Assembly (NCBI GenBank): GCA_900465685.1
Contig: UEGR01000016.1
Span: 1-64,000, forward strand
Length of the DNA: 64,000 nt
Direction: 5' to 3'
DNA from: Hyphomicrobiales bacterium
Lineage (GTDB): Bacteria; Pseudomonadota; Alphaproteobacteria; Rhizobiales; Rhizobiaceae
The first letter of the stretch is position 1; each line of letters opens with the position of its first letter. Below are positions 8,829 to 17,094 of the stretch, piece after piece. Below the pieces are notes generated by a model. The model searched no databases, had not been told where the DNA came from, and saw only the letters and a list, made by a program, of their open reading frames with translations. The position numbers were made by a program, and so were the translations under genes.

Positions 8829-9749
8829 TCACTTCGCTGCAACGAACCGATCAAGTTTACCCAGCGTTTCCAGACCAAGCTCAATCGCCCCGAAGCCTTT
8901 GGCATTCTGGAACTCAGCGGCTGTGCTGAAGACCATTCCCAGGGTCACTTTCGTGAAGCCCTCTTGATCCTCAAACGACGCCCATGCATCCGCATGTTTT
9001 GGACCGTTCTCGCCCCATAGCAAGGTATAGCCAAGCCGTTCTTCTGTCTTGACCTCACCGTAGCGATGGTGGTTCGGGTATACTGTGCCGTCGGGTCCGA
9101 TCATATCGAAAACCCATTCGCCGCCCTGGCGCAAGTCGATCCTTTTTGTGCGGCACGAAAACCCCTCCGGTCCCCACCAGAGCGGCAAGGTTTTCGGGTT
9201 CAACCAGGCCTTCCAGACTACAGCGCGCGGCGCTCGAATGATTTTCTGCAATACCATGGTGCGCTCTGCAACTTGGGCCAGATTGTCCAGTCCCGCTCCG
9301 AAACCCGCTCGATAGCCCGCTTCCATATCGCCCGCCAGCGAAGACAATTGCACCGTTACGACAAGGCTACTCCTTTCGCCGAGGTCAGAGAAGGCCGCCG
9401 TGACCAATGCCGCTGATTGCTTCACGCCCTTGCAGGAGATCACCTCGTAGTTCACGCTAAGCTTTGCGGGCTGCAACTCCAGCCAGCCGCATTCGCAGTG
9501 AATGTCGGACCGACCTTTCGCCTTACATAGCGAAACTTCGCGACCGCCAACCCGGGTATCAGCTTCCAGAAACTCCACCTCAACGGCAGTCGTTGGCGCT
9601 GCCCAGACTGCCCGTGCGGCGGGAGCAGTCCACGCCTGCCAGAGAACCGACACCGGCGCGGCCACATTTCGCTCGAAGGTCAGCGTCGTGAAACGGCTTT
9701 CACCGATGGGTGCCGCTTCGATGCTACTTGGCTTTTGAATTTGTGTCAT
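8829..9749 (-). CDS. SRPBCC (AHSA1) domain protein with two tandem domains
   Basis: Protein of 306 aa that is about twice the usual AHSA1 length. The first half opens FTTLTFERNVAAPVSVLWQAWT, read in parts, and the second half RTMVLQKIIRAPRAVVWKAWLNPKTL; both are domain starts typical of the START-like/Aha1 fold, and the second carries the usual LPLWWGPEGFSC segment near residues 195-207. Such proteins bind hydrophobic ligands; no enzymatic function is established. The start overlaps the upstream ArsR gene by 26 bases, so the two are coupled. A second ArsR-SRPBCC pair exists at 19275-20026 but has only one SRPBCC domain. Confidence 0.85.
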   Translation of the reverse strand: MTQIQKPSSIEAAPIGESRFTTLTFERNVAAPVSVLWQAWTAPAARAVWAAPTTAVEVEFLEADTRVGGREVSLCKAKGRSDIHCECGWLELQPAKLSVNYEVISCKGVKQSAALVTAAFSDLGERSSLVVTVQLSSLAGDMEAGYRAGFGAGLDNLAQVAERTMVLQKIIRAPRAVVWKAWLNPKTLPLWWGPEGFSCRTKRIDLRQGGEWVFDMIGPDGTVYPNHHRYGEVKTEERLGYTLLWGENGPKHADAWASFEDQEGFTKVTLGMVFSTAAEFQNAKGFGAIELGLETLGKLDRFVAAK

Positions 9750-10086
9750 TTTCGCACTCCTCCATCACACTCATTACAAATGCATCAAGACGATCCAGAC
9801 GGGATTCCCAGATAGCGCGTTGTTCGTCCATCCAGCTACGCGCTGGCTCCAAAGCCTCTGGACGGATAGCGCACGTCCGTATCCGCCCATCCTTGGATGA
9901 CACAATCAAACCCGCTTCCTCCAGCACGGAGAGGTGTCTCATCACCGTTGGAAGGCGAAGGCCTGTCGGCCCGGCCAGATCCGTCACCGCCGTCGGCCCT
10001 CCAGCCAAACGGGTCAGGATCGACCGGCGTGTGGGATCTGCCAGCGCGTGGAACAGAAGTGAAAGGTCTGGATCATGCTTAGCCAT
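9724..10086 (-). CDS. ArsR family transcriptional regulator
   Basis: Protein of 120 aa with the standard winged-helix opening LSLLFHALADPTRRSILTRLA and the recognition region GLRLPTVMRHLSVLEEAGLIVSSKDGR, both given in parts. No CXC metal motif is present, so it is not an obvious metal sensor. It belongs to the ArsR group encoded with SRPBCC proteins and probably represses its own operon. The C-terminal end overlaps the SRPBCC start. Confidence 0.9.
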   Translation of the reverse strand: MAKHDPDLSLLFHALADPTRRSILTRLAGGPTAVTDLAGPTGLRLPTVMRHLSVLEEAGLIVSSKDGRIRTCAIRPEALEPARSWMDEQRAIWESRLDRLDAFVMSVMEECENDTNSKAK

Positions 10087-10189
10087 ATTGCTAACTATTC
10101 AGATAATAGAAAAATGCGCAAGAGAAAACTTAGCCATTTGGCGAAGTTTCCCTTGCGCTTGCAGCTCTATCAGCAGAACAGCGACATAC

Positions 10190-10495
10190 CTAGCCGCAAT
10201 AGGCGCGGATGATTTTGCCGGTGTCGGGGTCGGTTTCAATGGTTATACGTTCCTGCCGGAAGTCCATCGTAACCGGATCGCCCGGCTTGACCTGGCGGAC
10301 GATGGTTGCGCCGGTGAGCTGCATGGCAGCCTCGTCCGTCATTTTGTCCTTGCCAGCAAGAGTTTCTGCGACATCCTTCTTGCAAATTCCGGCCTGAGCT
10401 TCAGCAGCTGTCGGGGCCTGCTCTTTTTGACATGCGGCAACGGCAAGCAGCAGCATAACTCCAGACAACCCAAACGCGCGACGCATGAAATCCAT
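10190..10495 (-). CDS. I78 family peptidase inhibitor, probable lipoprotein
   Basis: Protein of 101 aa from the ATG at 10495, which has AAAGGA about ten bases upstream; a TTG at 10501 is possible. The N-terminus is a lipoprotein signal ending LLLAVAAC, so Cys would be lipid-modified. The C-terminal part GATIVRQVKPGDPVTMDFR, followed by RITIE and ending YCG, matches the inhibitor I78 pattern (elastase inhibitor AFLEI family). A cell-envelope inhibitor of serine proteases is the family-based expectation. It is a single gene convergent with no neighbour and not linked by operon to the ArsR pair. Confidence 0.82.
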   Translation of the reverse strand: MDFMRRAFGLSGVMLLLAVAACQKEQAPTAAEAQAGICKKDVAETLAGKDKMTDEAAMQLTGATIVRQVKPGDPVTMDFRQERITIETDPDTGKIIRAYCG

Positions 10496-10684
10496 GATCA
10501 AGATATCCTTTCAGCAACAAAATTGGCTACTGGCATCGCATTGTCACGAAACACCAGTGGTCTTGCGAAGGTGCATAATCGCTCTCAGATGACCAGAACA
10601 TGAATGCAATACGATTTTCGGTTGGCGCAACAAATCTGTGTCGGTATGTTTTGCCCGAACAAAGATCGGCATCGGGATGGAAAT

Positions 10685-12241
10685 ATGAACCTGCACAATG
10701 GAAGCACATGCGCGAGATTTCGCTCTGCCTTGCTCCCATTTATCATATGGCTTCTGCTCAATCTTCTGGTGATCGGCGGCCTCGCCATTTACCAGCGATC
10801 AGAATTGTTGTCCGAACTCCAGGCGGCCAGTTTCACGTTACATCGTGAAGCTTCCCAGCGAGCCGTTCAGCATGATGCCCATTTGACGGCGCTTTCAACG
10901 ATTGCACAATCCAAGGTGCGCACCGCCGAACTCTCGCAGGACGATGTGTTTCTGGAGGTCGCGACGACCATCACGCGCTTCTATCCGCGTATTGATGAAA
11001 TTCAACTTGTGCCCATCGATCCGGCATCGCCTGTCACCGGCACAAGAGAGCTGGAACCGGAGCTCACCGCAGCCATAAGAGCGGCGGCACTTTCGTCGAG
11101 CGGCGTCCCGAAACTGATCACACCGGCGGCGCGTCCCGGACATTACATGATTGTAAAGCGGAGCCCGAATAACGATGATCCGCACGATGGATTGGCGCTA
11201 TCGATCAACGCCGACGCGCTGATCAGCTCAGACGACATATTCTGGCGCCGCAATGGTGTCGCACGCCGTATTCTCATGCCCGATGGGATGGTTCTTTTCA
11301 GCAGCCCCGCTTCATTTGGCGCGGCGCTCTTTTCCAAGCAATTGGGAAGCGCCTCCCAGCCGCTTCTTTTTGAAACCGCAATGAATGTCGGATGGGCTGC
11401 CCTGCTGCCGCTGGACCAGTTGATCCCGCTCCTCATTCTCACAAACTTGCTGTTTTTCGGCGGATTGGTGATCCTTCGCCAGATAAAGCGCACGCGCCAG
11501 GCGGAACGCCGCGCTGAGCTGAGCAGCCTAGAAGCCCGGCTGGCGCATGCTTCGCGCGTCAATACGATGGGCGAAATGGCAAGCGGCATGGCCCATGAGC
11601 TGACGCAGCCACTGACAGCACTTCTGGCGGGCGCACAGGCCGGACGCCGACTGTTAAACCGCAACAACACAACAGCGCTCGCTGGCGCGCTTGACGATAT
11701 GGTGGATCAGGCGCGCCGCGCCTCCGCTATTCTGGATCGTCTGCGCAACTGGTCACGACCGCAACGCAGGGAAAACGTCCAAGCCGATCTCCGTCTTTCG
11801 ATGCAAAATGTTCAGACTTTGCTGGCTCCGGAAGCAAAGCGGCAAAATGTCGATATAGAACTTCTGATGCCCGACAGCCCCTTGATGGCTGCAGTAGACC
11901 CTGTGGAGATGGAACAGGTTATGTTCAATCTCCTGCGTAATTCCATCGAGTCTTTTCATAATACGGACACCAGCAGTCATCGGCAGGTCAAAGCTTCTCT
12001 GAAGGCTGATGGAAGCTCAGCCATTCTGGAAGTTCAGGACAATGGCCCCGGTGTGGCACCGGAACTGCTGCCTCGTCTGTTCACACCCTTCACGACAAAT
12101 CGACCTGAAGGAACCGGCCTCGGCCTTGCCTTGAGCCAGCGCCTTGTCGAACGCTTCGGTGGCGAGATTTCCTATATCCCGCAAGCGCAAGGCGCGCTAT
12201 TTCGCGTGGTACTCCCAATCGTTGCCGACAGAGAAAGTTGA
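10685..12241 (+). CDS. membrane sensor histidine kinase
   Basis: Protein of 518 aa from the ATG at 10685; an upstream in-frame ATG at 10604 gives an implausible N-terminus. Transmembrane segment one covers about residues 17-36 (LLPFIIWLLLNLLVIGGLAI). A periplasmic sensor region of about 200 residues follows, then a second transmembrane segment near 240-260. The HisKA box has His304 in SGMAHELTQPLTALLAG, and the ATPase part has LLRNSIES, VQDNGPGV and GTGLGLALSQ. The architecture is like DctB-type kinases. It is coupled to the response regulator gene six bases downstream. A secreted GlcG/HbpS-like protein is encoded right after, and could act as an accessory sensor (inference). Confidence 0.93.
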   Translation: MNLHNGSTCARFRSALLPFIIWLLLNLLVIGGLAIYQRSELLSELQAASFTLHREASQRAVQHDAHLTALSTIAQSKVRTAELSQDDVFLEVATTITRFYPRIDEIQLVPIDPASPVTGTRELEPELTAAIRAAALSSSGVPKLITPAARPGHYMIVKRSPNNDDPHDGLALSINADALISSDDIFWRRNGVARRILMPDGMVLFSSPASFGAALFSKQLGSASQPLLFETAMNVGWAALLPLDQLIPLLILTNLLFFGGLVILRQIKRTRQAERRAELSSLEARLAHASRVNTMGEMASGMAHELTQPLTALLAGAQAGRRLLNRNNTTALAGALDDMVDQARRASAILDRLRNWSRPQRRENVQADLRLSMQNVQTLLAPEAKRQNVDIELLMPDSPLMAAVDPVEMEQVMFNLLRNSIESFHNTDTSSHRQVKASLKADGSSAILEVQDNGPGVAPELLPRLFTPFTTNRPEGTGLGLALSQRLVERFGGEISYIPQAQGALFRVVLPIVADRES

Positions 12242-12246
12242 AGTTG

Positions 12247-12855
12247 ATGGCCCAGCCTGTCTATCTCGTGGATGACGATGCAGCGGTCAGAAAAGCGTTG
12301 AGCCTTCTGCTCTCTACCATCGACATTGAGGTCAGGAGTTTTGCCGATCCATCCGCGTTTCTTGCACAACTGCCGCGACTGACGCCGGGATGCCTGATTT
12401 TCGACATTCGTATGCCCGTGATGACGGGCCTCAAGCTGCAGGAACTCCTGGAAGCGCAGGCCATCGACTGGCCAGTGATCATTATTTCCGGCCATGGCGA
12501 TATCGAAGCCTGTCGCCGCGCTTTTCGCAACGGTGCCGTGGATTATCTCTCGAAACCGGTCGATGAGCAGGACTTGATCGATGCAATCCAAAAAGCCCAG
12601 CAATTGCTGGAAAAGAGGCTGGGCAGTAAGGCATTAAAGGCTGAAACTCTAGCCTTGCTCGATGCGTTGACCACGCGTGAGCGTGAGGTTCTGGAGCACA
12701 TAGCGCAAGGCTTCACCACCCGGCAAATTGCGGACGGTCTTGGCCTTTCGCCAAGAACCATCGACAGCCATCGCGCCGCCATCGGTGTAAAACTGGGCAC
12801 CACATCTCAGGCAGAAATGACCCGTTTGTGGCTGGAAGGGAACGCTAATCCGTAG
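12247..12855 (+). CDS. FixJ/NarL-type response regulator
   Basis: Protein of 202 aa. The receiver domain has phospho-acceptor Asp53 in IFDIRMPVMTG, acidic pair DDD at 9-11, and Lys in LSKPVDEQDL near residue 103. The C-terminal LuxR-type helix-turn-helix is LTTREREVLEHIAQG plus TRQIADGLGLSPRTIDSHR. A TTG at 12238 overlapping the kinase stop is an alternative start. It is the cognate partner of the upstream kinase. The gene's last codons overlap a perfect inverted repeat that stands in front of the GlcG/HbpS-like gene, a likely binding site for this protein. Confidence 0.94.
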   Translation: MAQPVYLVDDDAAVRKALSLLLSTIDIEVRSFADPSAFLAQLPRLTPGCLIFDIRMPVMTGLKLQELLEAQAIDWPVIIISGHGDIEACRRAFRNGAVDYLSKPVDEQDLIDAIQKAQQLLEKRLGSKALKAETLALLDALTTREREVLEHIAQGFTTRQIADGLGLSPRTIDSHRAAIGVKLGTTSQAEMTRLWLEGNANP

Positions 12856-12886
12856 AACTACGGATAAGATCGCAAGCGCTACGGAT
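12848..12886. promoter_or_regulatory. Triple CTACGGAT half-site array, candidate response-regulator operator
   Basis: ATCCGTAG-AA-CTACGGAT at 12848-12865 is a perfect 18-base inverted repeat, and a third copy CTACGGAT occurs at 12879-12886. It lies 55-93 bases upstream of the GlcG/HbpS-like gene and overlaps the 3' end of the response regulator. FixJ/NarL-type regulators bind such short inverted repeats; assignment to this regulator is inference. Confidence 0.65.
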
Positions 12887-12940
12887 TCAGTTTTCGGACA
12901 GGCGAAGTTAGGTAACGTTCATCGAAAACGAGGAACGACC

Positions 12941-13423
12941 ATGATCCGCAAACTTGCAATTATCGCTTTGTCGCTGGCTCCGGCTACCGCTTTCGCCCAA
13001 ACTCTTCCAACGACGCCCTATCTGCCGCTTGATCTGGCAACCAAGGCCGCTCAGGCAGCACTGGATGCTTGCGTTACCAAGGGCAACAATGTGAGCGTTG
13101 CGGTTGTAGCACGCGATGGATCGACAAAAATCCTGCTCAAAGCTGATCTTTCCGGCCCACACACCGGCAACAGCGCTGTAGGAAAAGCGTTTACCGCAGC
13201 AGCGCTTGGCCGCGACTCCGGCGAGCTTGCTGAGTTTATCGCTTCAAAGCCCGCCAATAGCGGCATGCGCGATATGGATTCGCGCTTTGTCATTCAGGCT
13301 GGCGGACTGCCGATCAAGATTGGCGATGCGCTGGTTGGCGGAATTGGCGTCGGCGGCGCACCATCGGGCGCAACCGATGCAGAATGTGCACTGGCCGGTA
13401 TTCAGGCAATCGTAGCGAAGTAA
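12941..13423 (+). CDS. secreted GlcG/HbpS-like (DUF336) protein
   Basis: Protein of 160 aa. A signal peptide (MIRKLAIIALSLAPATAFA) is followed by a domain with VSVAVVARDGSTKILLKADL, split into VSVAVVARDG and STKILLKADL, and the closing GGIGVGGAPSGATDAECA, the hallmarks of the GlcG/HbpS (heme-degrading) family. The start follows GAGGAACGACC. HbpS in Streptomyces is an extracytoplasmic heme-binding partner of the SenS/SenR two-component system. Here a kinase and response regulator stand directly upstream, with a repeated half-site array in the promoter, and a terminator follows. Function as accessory sensor or stress target is inference. Confidence 0.88.
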   Translation: MIRKLAIIALSLAPATAFAQTLPTTPYLPLDLATKAAQAALDACVTKGNNVSVAVVARDGSTKILLKADLSGPHTGNSAVGKAFTAAALGRDSGELAEFIASKPANSGMRDMDSRFVIQAGGLPIKIGDALVGGIGVGGAPSGATDAECALAGIQAIVAK

Positions 13424-13429
13424 GAAACG

Positions 13430-13463
13430 TCGGGGTCGGGTAATTTACCCGGCCCCGATTTTT
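13430..13463 (+). terminator. Rho-independent terminator after the GlcG/HbpS-like gene
   Basis: Arms TCGGGGTCGGGTAA and TTACCCGGCCCCGA (one G-T wobble) with a minimal loop, followed by five T. It ends the gene 7 bases downstream of its stop. Confidence 0.88.
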
Positions 13464-13558
13464 CAATGCTGACATATCACGATCTTGAAACAGCTTCCCT
13501 TTTCATGGATGAAGGCGGAATAATTCGCTCCATCGGCTTGTGAAACAGGGAAGTATTG

Positions 13559-13972
13559 ATGACCGTTACAATATACCACAATCCGAAATGTGGGACGTCT
13601 CGCAACACACTGGCGATGATCCGCGCCAGCGGAGAAGAACCTGTCATCATCGAATATGTACAAAATCCGCCGTCGCGCGAACGACTGGTCGAATTGCTGA
13701 AAGCAATGCAGAGGACACCACGCGAACTCCTTCGCGAGAAGGGCACGCCTTATGCAGAGCTGGAACTGCAAGATTCAAAGTGGACCGATGACGAGTTGAT
13801 CGACTTCATGATGGCGCATCCAATCCTGATCAATCGACCGATCGTGGAAACGCGGCTGGGCACCAAACTATGCCGTCCATCGGAACTGGTCCTCGACCTT
13901 CTCGAAAATCCGGTTACGACATTCACCAAGGAAGACGGTGAAACAATCACTTACGAAAAAGTGTCGCCTTGA
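13559..13972 (+). CDS. arsC: arsenate reductase, glutaredoxin-dependent type
   Basis: Protein of 137 aa beginning MTVTIYHNPKCGTSRN, with the catalytic cysteine at residue 11 in the position of Cys12 of plasmid R773 ArsC. Later the family segment HPILINRPIVETRLGTKLCRPSE, given in parts, carries the anion-binding arginines. It reduces arsenate to arsenite with glutathione/glutaredoxin. The ATG at 13559 is preferred over an overlapping TTG at 13556, with GGGAAG upstream. No arsenite exporter or arsenic-type ArsR is adjacent, so it stands alone; a role as general ArsC/Spx-like thiol enzyme remains possible. It is convergent with the downstream HTH gene, with only six bases between the stops. Confidence 0.9.
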   Translation: MTVTIYHNPKCGTSRNTLAMIRASGEEPVIIEYVQNPPSRERLVELLKAMQRTPRELLREKGTPYAELELQDSKWTDDELIDFMMAHPILINRPIVETRLGTKLCRPSELVLDLLENPVTTFTKEDGETITYEKVSP

Positions 13973-13978
13973 TAAGGG

Positions 13979-14809
13979 TCAAGCCTTGCCCTTGGTGAGG
14001 AAAGCTCGGACACGTTCGGCAACCTGAATTGTCGCAGGTGTATAGACCATCATGTTGAGATCCGGGCGACCGTCGATTGTGAATGTCGAAAACTCGAGTT
14101 CTATCGGCCCAAGCTCGGGATGATGGAGACGTTTGACGCCTTCCCCGGAGCCGACGACCTCGTTGTCGCGCCACAATGCAGCAAACTCCGGACTCATCTG
14201 CGTTAGTTCTTCGACAAGTTGCGCAATTTCGGCGCCAGCGCCAGCACGCGCCGCGTCTGCCCTGAATGCACCCACGACAAACCTCGCGACACGCAACCAG
14301 TCTTCCTGCGCGGCCTTCACCCGCGAGTCCGTGAACATCATGCGCAGAATGTTTCGCTCACGCCGGGAACGCTTTGCATAATCCGTCAGAATCATGCTGG
14401 CAGCCTTGTTCCAGGCAATCACGTCCCAGGTCGCTGTCCTGATGAGCGCAGGGCTGTCGGGAATAGCGTCTAGCACGCCTTGCAATCTTGGCGTGATGCC
14501 ATCCTGCTCTTGAAACCGCACTTCCGGAGGATGTCCGAACGCCAGAACATGGAGATGTATGCGCTCTGGTTCAGTCAGCATCAGTCCCTTGGCGATACGC
14601 TCAAGCACATCTGCCGACGGAGCGCCACCACGCCCCTGCTCCAGCCAGGTGTACCAGGTCGGGCTGATATTGGCGCGCTGCGCGACTTCCTCTCGCCGCA
14701 ATCCCGGCGTCCGCCGTCGCGCGATTGAAAAACCGAACGTCACCGGATCGAGACGCATACGGCGATCACGCAGAAACTGGCCGAGAGGATTATCGTTGAC
14801 GAATGGCAT
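13979..14809 (-). CDS. XRE-type transcriptional regulator with MmyB-like C-terminal domain
   Basis: Protein of 276 aa. The N-terminal helix-turn-helix covers about residues 8-75 and has the family sequence RTPGLRREEVAQRANISPTWYTWLEQGR, given in parts as RRTPGLRREEVA and ISPTWYTWLEQGRG. The C-terminal half (NKAASMILTDY, NILRMMFTD, LRVARFVVGAFRADAAR) is the MmyB-like ligand-binding domain. It is divergent from the NAD-dependent epimerase gene at 14907, which is the usual arrangement for this regulator class controlling an SDR target (inference). Confidence 0.9.
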   Translation of the reverse strand: MPFVNDNPLGQFLRDRRMRLDPVTFGFSIARRRTPGLRREEVAQRANISPTWYTWLEQGRGGAPSADVLERIAKGLMLTEPERIHLHVLAFGHPPEVRFQEQDGITPRLQGVLDAIPDSPALIRTATWDVIAWNKAASMILTDYAKRSRRERNILRMMFTDSRVKAAQEDWLRVARFVVGAFRADAARAGAGAEIAQLVEELTQMSPEFAALWRDNEVVGSGEGVKRLHHPELGPIELEFSTFTIDGRPDLNMMVYTPATIQVAERVRAFLTKGKA

Positions 14810-14906
14810 GCCTAGCCTGTTGATTATTATACCATGATAAGATCACTACTTTAACATGATTATTCGCCGGTGATAATCCATTCCTGACAGGAACGGAGAA
14901 CAAGAA

Positions 14907-15806
14907 ATGCGTATATTTCTCACAGGCGCTACCGGCTTCATCGGTTCGCGTATCGTCCCCGAATTGCTTGCCCGAGGCCATCAGGTGCTCGGCCTGACGC
15001 GGTCAGATGCTGGAGCAAACATGCTCGCTGCGGCAGGAGTAGAGGTGCAACGCGGCACGCTTGAGGACCTTGCCAGCATCCGCGCCGGTGCGGCTCAAGC
15101 CGATGCTGTGATCCATACGGCATTCGATCACGACTTTTCCAATTTCATCGCGAATTGCGAGAAAGATCGTCGCGTAATCGAGGCCCTGGGCTCTGTATTG
15201 AAGGGCTCGAACCGGTCGCTGTTGATAACCTCAGGCACCGGCATCGGCGCCCCCGGCAACGGTCAGCCTGCGACGGAAGATGTGTTCAACCCTCACCATC
15301 CCAATCCGCGTATCGCCTCTGAACTCGCCGCGCAGCGCTTGTTGGAAGATGGTGTCAACGTGTCAGTCGTGCGGCTTCCACAGGTACATGACACGATGAA
15401 GCAGGGTCTCATCACACCATACATTGAGATATCACGGGAGAAAGGAGCTGTTGCCTTTGTAGGAAAGGGCCAGAACCGCTGGCCCGCCGCACATGTTCTC
15501 GATGTCGCCAAACTCTATGCTCTGGCTTCCGACAGAGCAGAGCCTGGTGCGCGCTATCACGCCGTCGTAGAAGAGGGCATTGCTGTGCGGGACATCGCCG
15601 AAATGGTTGGAACGGGGCTTGGCCTGCCGGTCATCTCCCTTTCACCTGACGAGGCAATAAACCATTTCGGATGGCTCTCCATGTTCGTCAGCTTCGACAT
15701 GCCAACGGCAAGCACGCAAACGAGAGCAAAGCTGGGCTGGGAGCCCAAGGGACCAAGCTTGCTCTCTGACCTGAAAGAAATGGATTACAGAGCCATTCGA
15801 CCGTAG
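14907..15806 (+). CDS. NAD-dependent epimerase/dehydratase family (extended SDR) protein
   Basis: Protein of 299 aa. The N-terminal Rossmann motif is MRIFLTGATGFIGSRIV, with TGATGFIG at 6-13. The catalytic Tyr of the usual YxxxK is not evident; the corresponding region reads HHPNPRIASELAAQRLLEDG. This group of atypical extended SDRs is often found next to MmyB-type regulators. The preceding divergent regulator probably controls it. Substrate unknown. A GGAGAAC ribosome site lies upstream of the start. Confidence 0.85.
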   Translation: MRIFLTGATGFIGSRIVPELLARGHQVLGLTRSDAGANMLAAAGVEVQRGTLEDLASIRAGAAQADAVIHTAFDHDFSNFIANCEKDRRVIEALGSVLKGSNRSLLITSGTGIGAPGNGQPATEDVFNPHHPNPRIASELAAQRLLEDGVNVSVVRLPQVHDTMKQGLITPYIEISREKGAVAFVGKGQNRWPAAHVLDVAKLYALASDRAEPGARYHAVVEEGIAVRDIAEMVGTGLGLPVISLSPDEAINHFGWLSMFVSFDMPTASTQTRAKLGWEPKGPSLLSDLKEMDYRAIRP

Positions 15807-16189
15807 AAATTTGTCTAAATAACAGGGATTGCGCCTTTAATAAAAAAGTCAAGATAGAAGAATATTTGCAAGAAATAGGCCTCACCGTCACAAAAAACTC
15901 TGATAATTCTGTTTGATTAAGCAAGAAAATTTGATAGTAAGGGCGCTCAACAAACAGTCAGGATCACGCCAGAATTCCGGATATGATGAATATTTTTCAA
16001 AGCCCCCTGAATATATCGGCCGTTTTGAAGAATGTGTCATCATTTCCCCTGATGATGGATGCTAGATCAGACGATGCCATTGGGTTGCTGCACACATAAA
16101 ACTGCAGCGACCCCGACACTCCCATCACGACGAAACATGAAGTTCGATCTGGCACGGCCGGTCGTTCTTAAAAACGTTTGGGTTTTCAA
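15807..16189. other. Intergenic region, no gene recognised
   Basis: 383 bases, A+T-rich in the first half. Only short ORFs occur, for example a 38-codon ORF at about 15984 without a convincing ribosome site. No hairpin with a T-run, RNA gene or repeat was seen. It must hold the terminator of the SDR gene and the promoter of the downstream methyltransferase-fold gene. Confidence 0.5.
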
Positions 16190-16915
16190 ATGGCTATCTG
16201 GACTGAATTGGCAAGCGCTGGCAACGACGCTGGCGACCAAATATTGTTGCGACAAAGAGGCGACATCTATGAAATTCGCTACAACGGACTGGAATTGATG
16301 TCGAACATCAATTTCCAATCGGAGATTGTGCTCGCCGAACGTTCTCTGCGTTTCTTGCGTCAAACACCAAAGAGAATTCTGATCGGTGGACTGGGTATGG
16401 GGTTCACGCTCAGAGCGGCACTCGATTATGTTCCACCGGAAACACAGATCACGGTGTGTGAACTCATCCCCGACATCGTAGAATGGAACCGCTCCTTCAT
16501 CGGCCATCTCGCTGATCATCCGCTGCGTGATCGTCGTGTCGAGTTGCAGATCGGCGATGTCATGGAAACCTTGAAACAACGCCCTTCAACGTTCGATCTG
16601 GTCTTGATGGACACAGACAACGGCCCCGATTTCCTCGTGCGGGAACAAAACGACGCTATTTATTCGGGAAGCGGTCTGGCTGTGTTGGGTCGGGCCTTAA
16701 CACCGACAGGGACTGCAAGTTTCTGGTCAGCGACAGCATCATCCAGGTTTGAGGCAATGCTCGACGCGGAGCAATGGGACTGGGACCGTCACGATGTGTG
16801 CCTGATCAGCGGCAGAGCGGATGCATTCCACCATGTCTATTCTGTCAGTCGAAGCTTTAAGGCGCCTCTACAACCGCAAAACACGGGCAAAACCTATCAA
16901 CTGATCGGCGCCTAA
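16190..16915 (+). CDS. spermidine synthase-like methyltransferase-fold protein
   Basis: Protein of 241 aa from the ATG at 16190; a TTG at 16178 is a weaker choice, and neither has a clear ribosome site. The cofactor-binding loop ILIGGLGMGFTLRAAL lies near residues 64-79, followed by VCELIPDIVEWNR and LVLMDTDNGPDFLV, the spermidine-synthase-like core where the acidic residues bind the aminopropyl donor in true enzymes. The family includes many members of unknown reaction, so polyamine synthesis is not assured. It is a single gene followed by a terminator. Confidence 0.78.
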   Translation: MAIWTELASAGNDAGDQILLRQRGDIYEIRYNGLELMSNINFQSEIVLAERSLRFLRQTPKRILIGGLGMGFTLRAALDYVPPETQITVCELIPDIVEWNRSFIGHLADHPLRDRRVELQIGDVMETLKQRPSTFDLVLMDTDNGPDFLVREQNDAIYSGSGLAVLGRALTPTGTASFWSATASSRFEAMLDAEQWDWDRHDVCLISGRADAFHHVYSVSRSFKAPLQPQNTGKTYQLIGA

Positions 16916-16930
16916 CAGACCAAGATTGAG

Positions 16931-16955
16931 GAAAGCGGCTCTCCAGCCGCTTTTC
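16931..16955 (+). terminator. Rho-independent terminator
   Basis: GAAAGCGGCT-CTCC-AGCCGCTTTTC, a compact hairpin with TTTT, 15 bases after the preceding stop codon. Confidence 0.82.
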
Positions 16956-17094
16956 AGCATCGCATCAACGTAGCGTCGACACGCGGGCCGGGAGAAAATT
17001 CTACTCGCACTGTATAATATGCTAGGCGTGCGGCACGCTGGCTGATAAGTCCACGGTACCAAATCGTGAAAACTACATAGTCAGAGAAGCAGGC

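Noticed and set aside
9710-10603. Plus-strand ORF of 297 codons
   Set aside because: Covers the ArsR and I78 genes on the other strand; no recognisable domain and low-quality composition.
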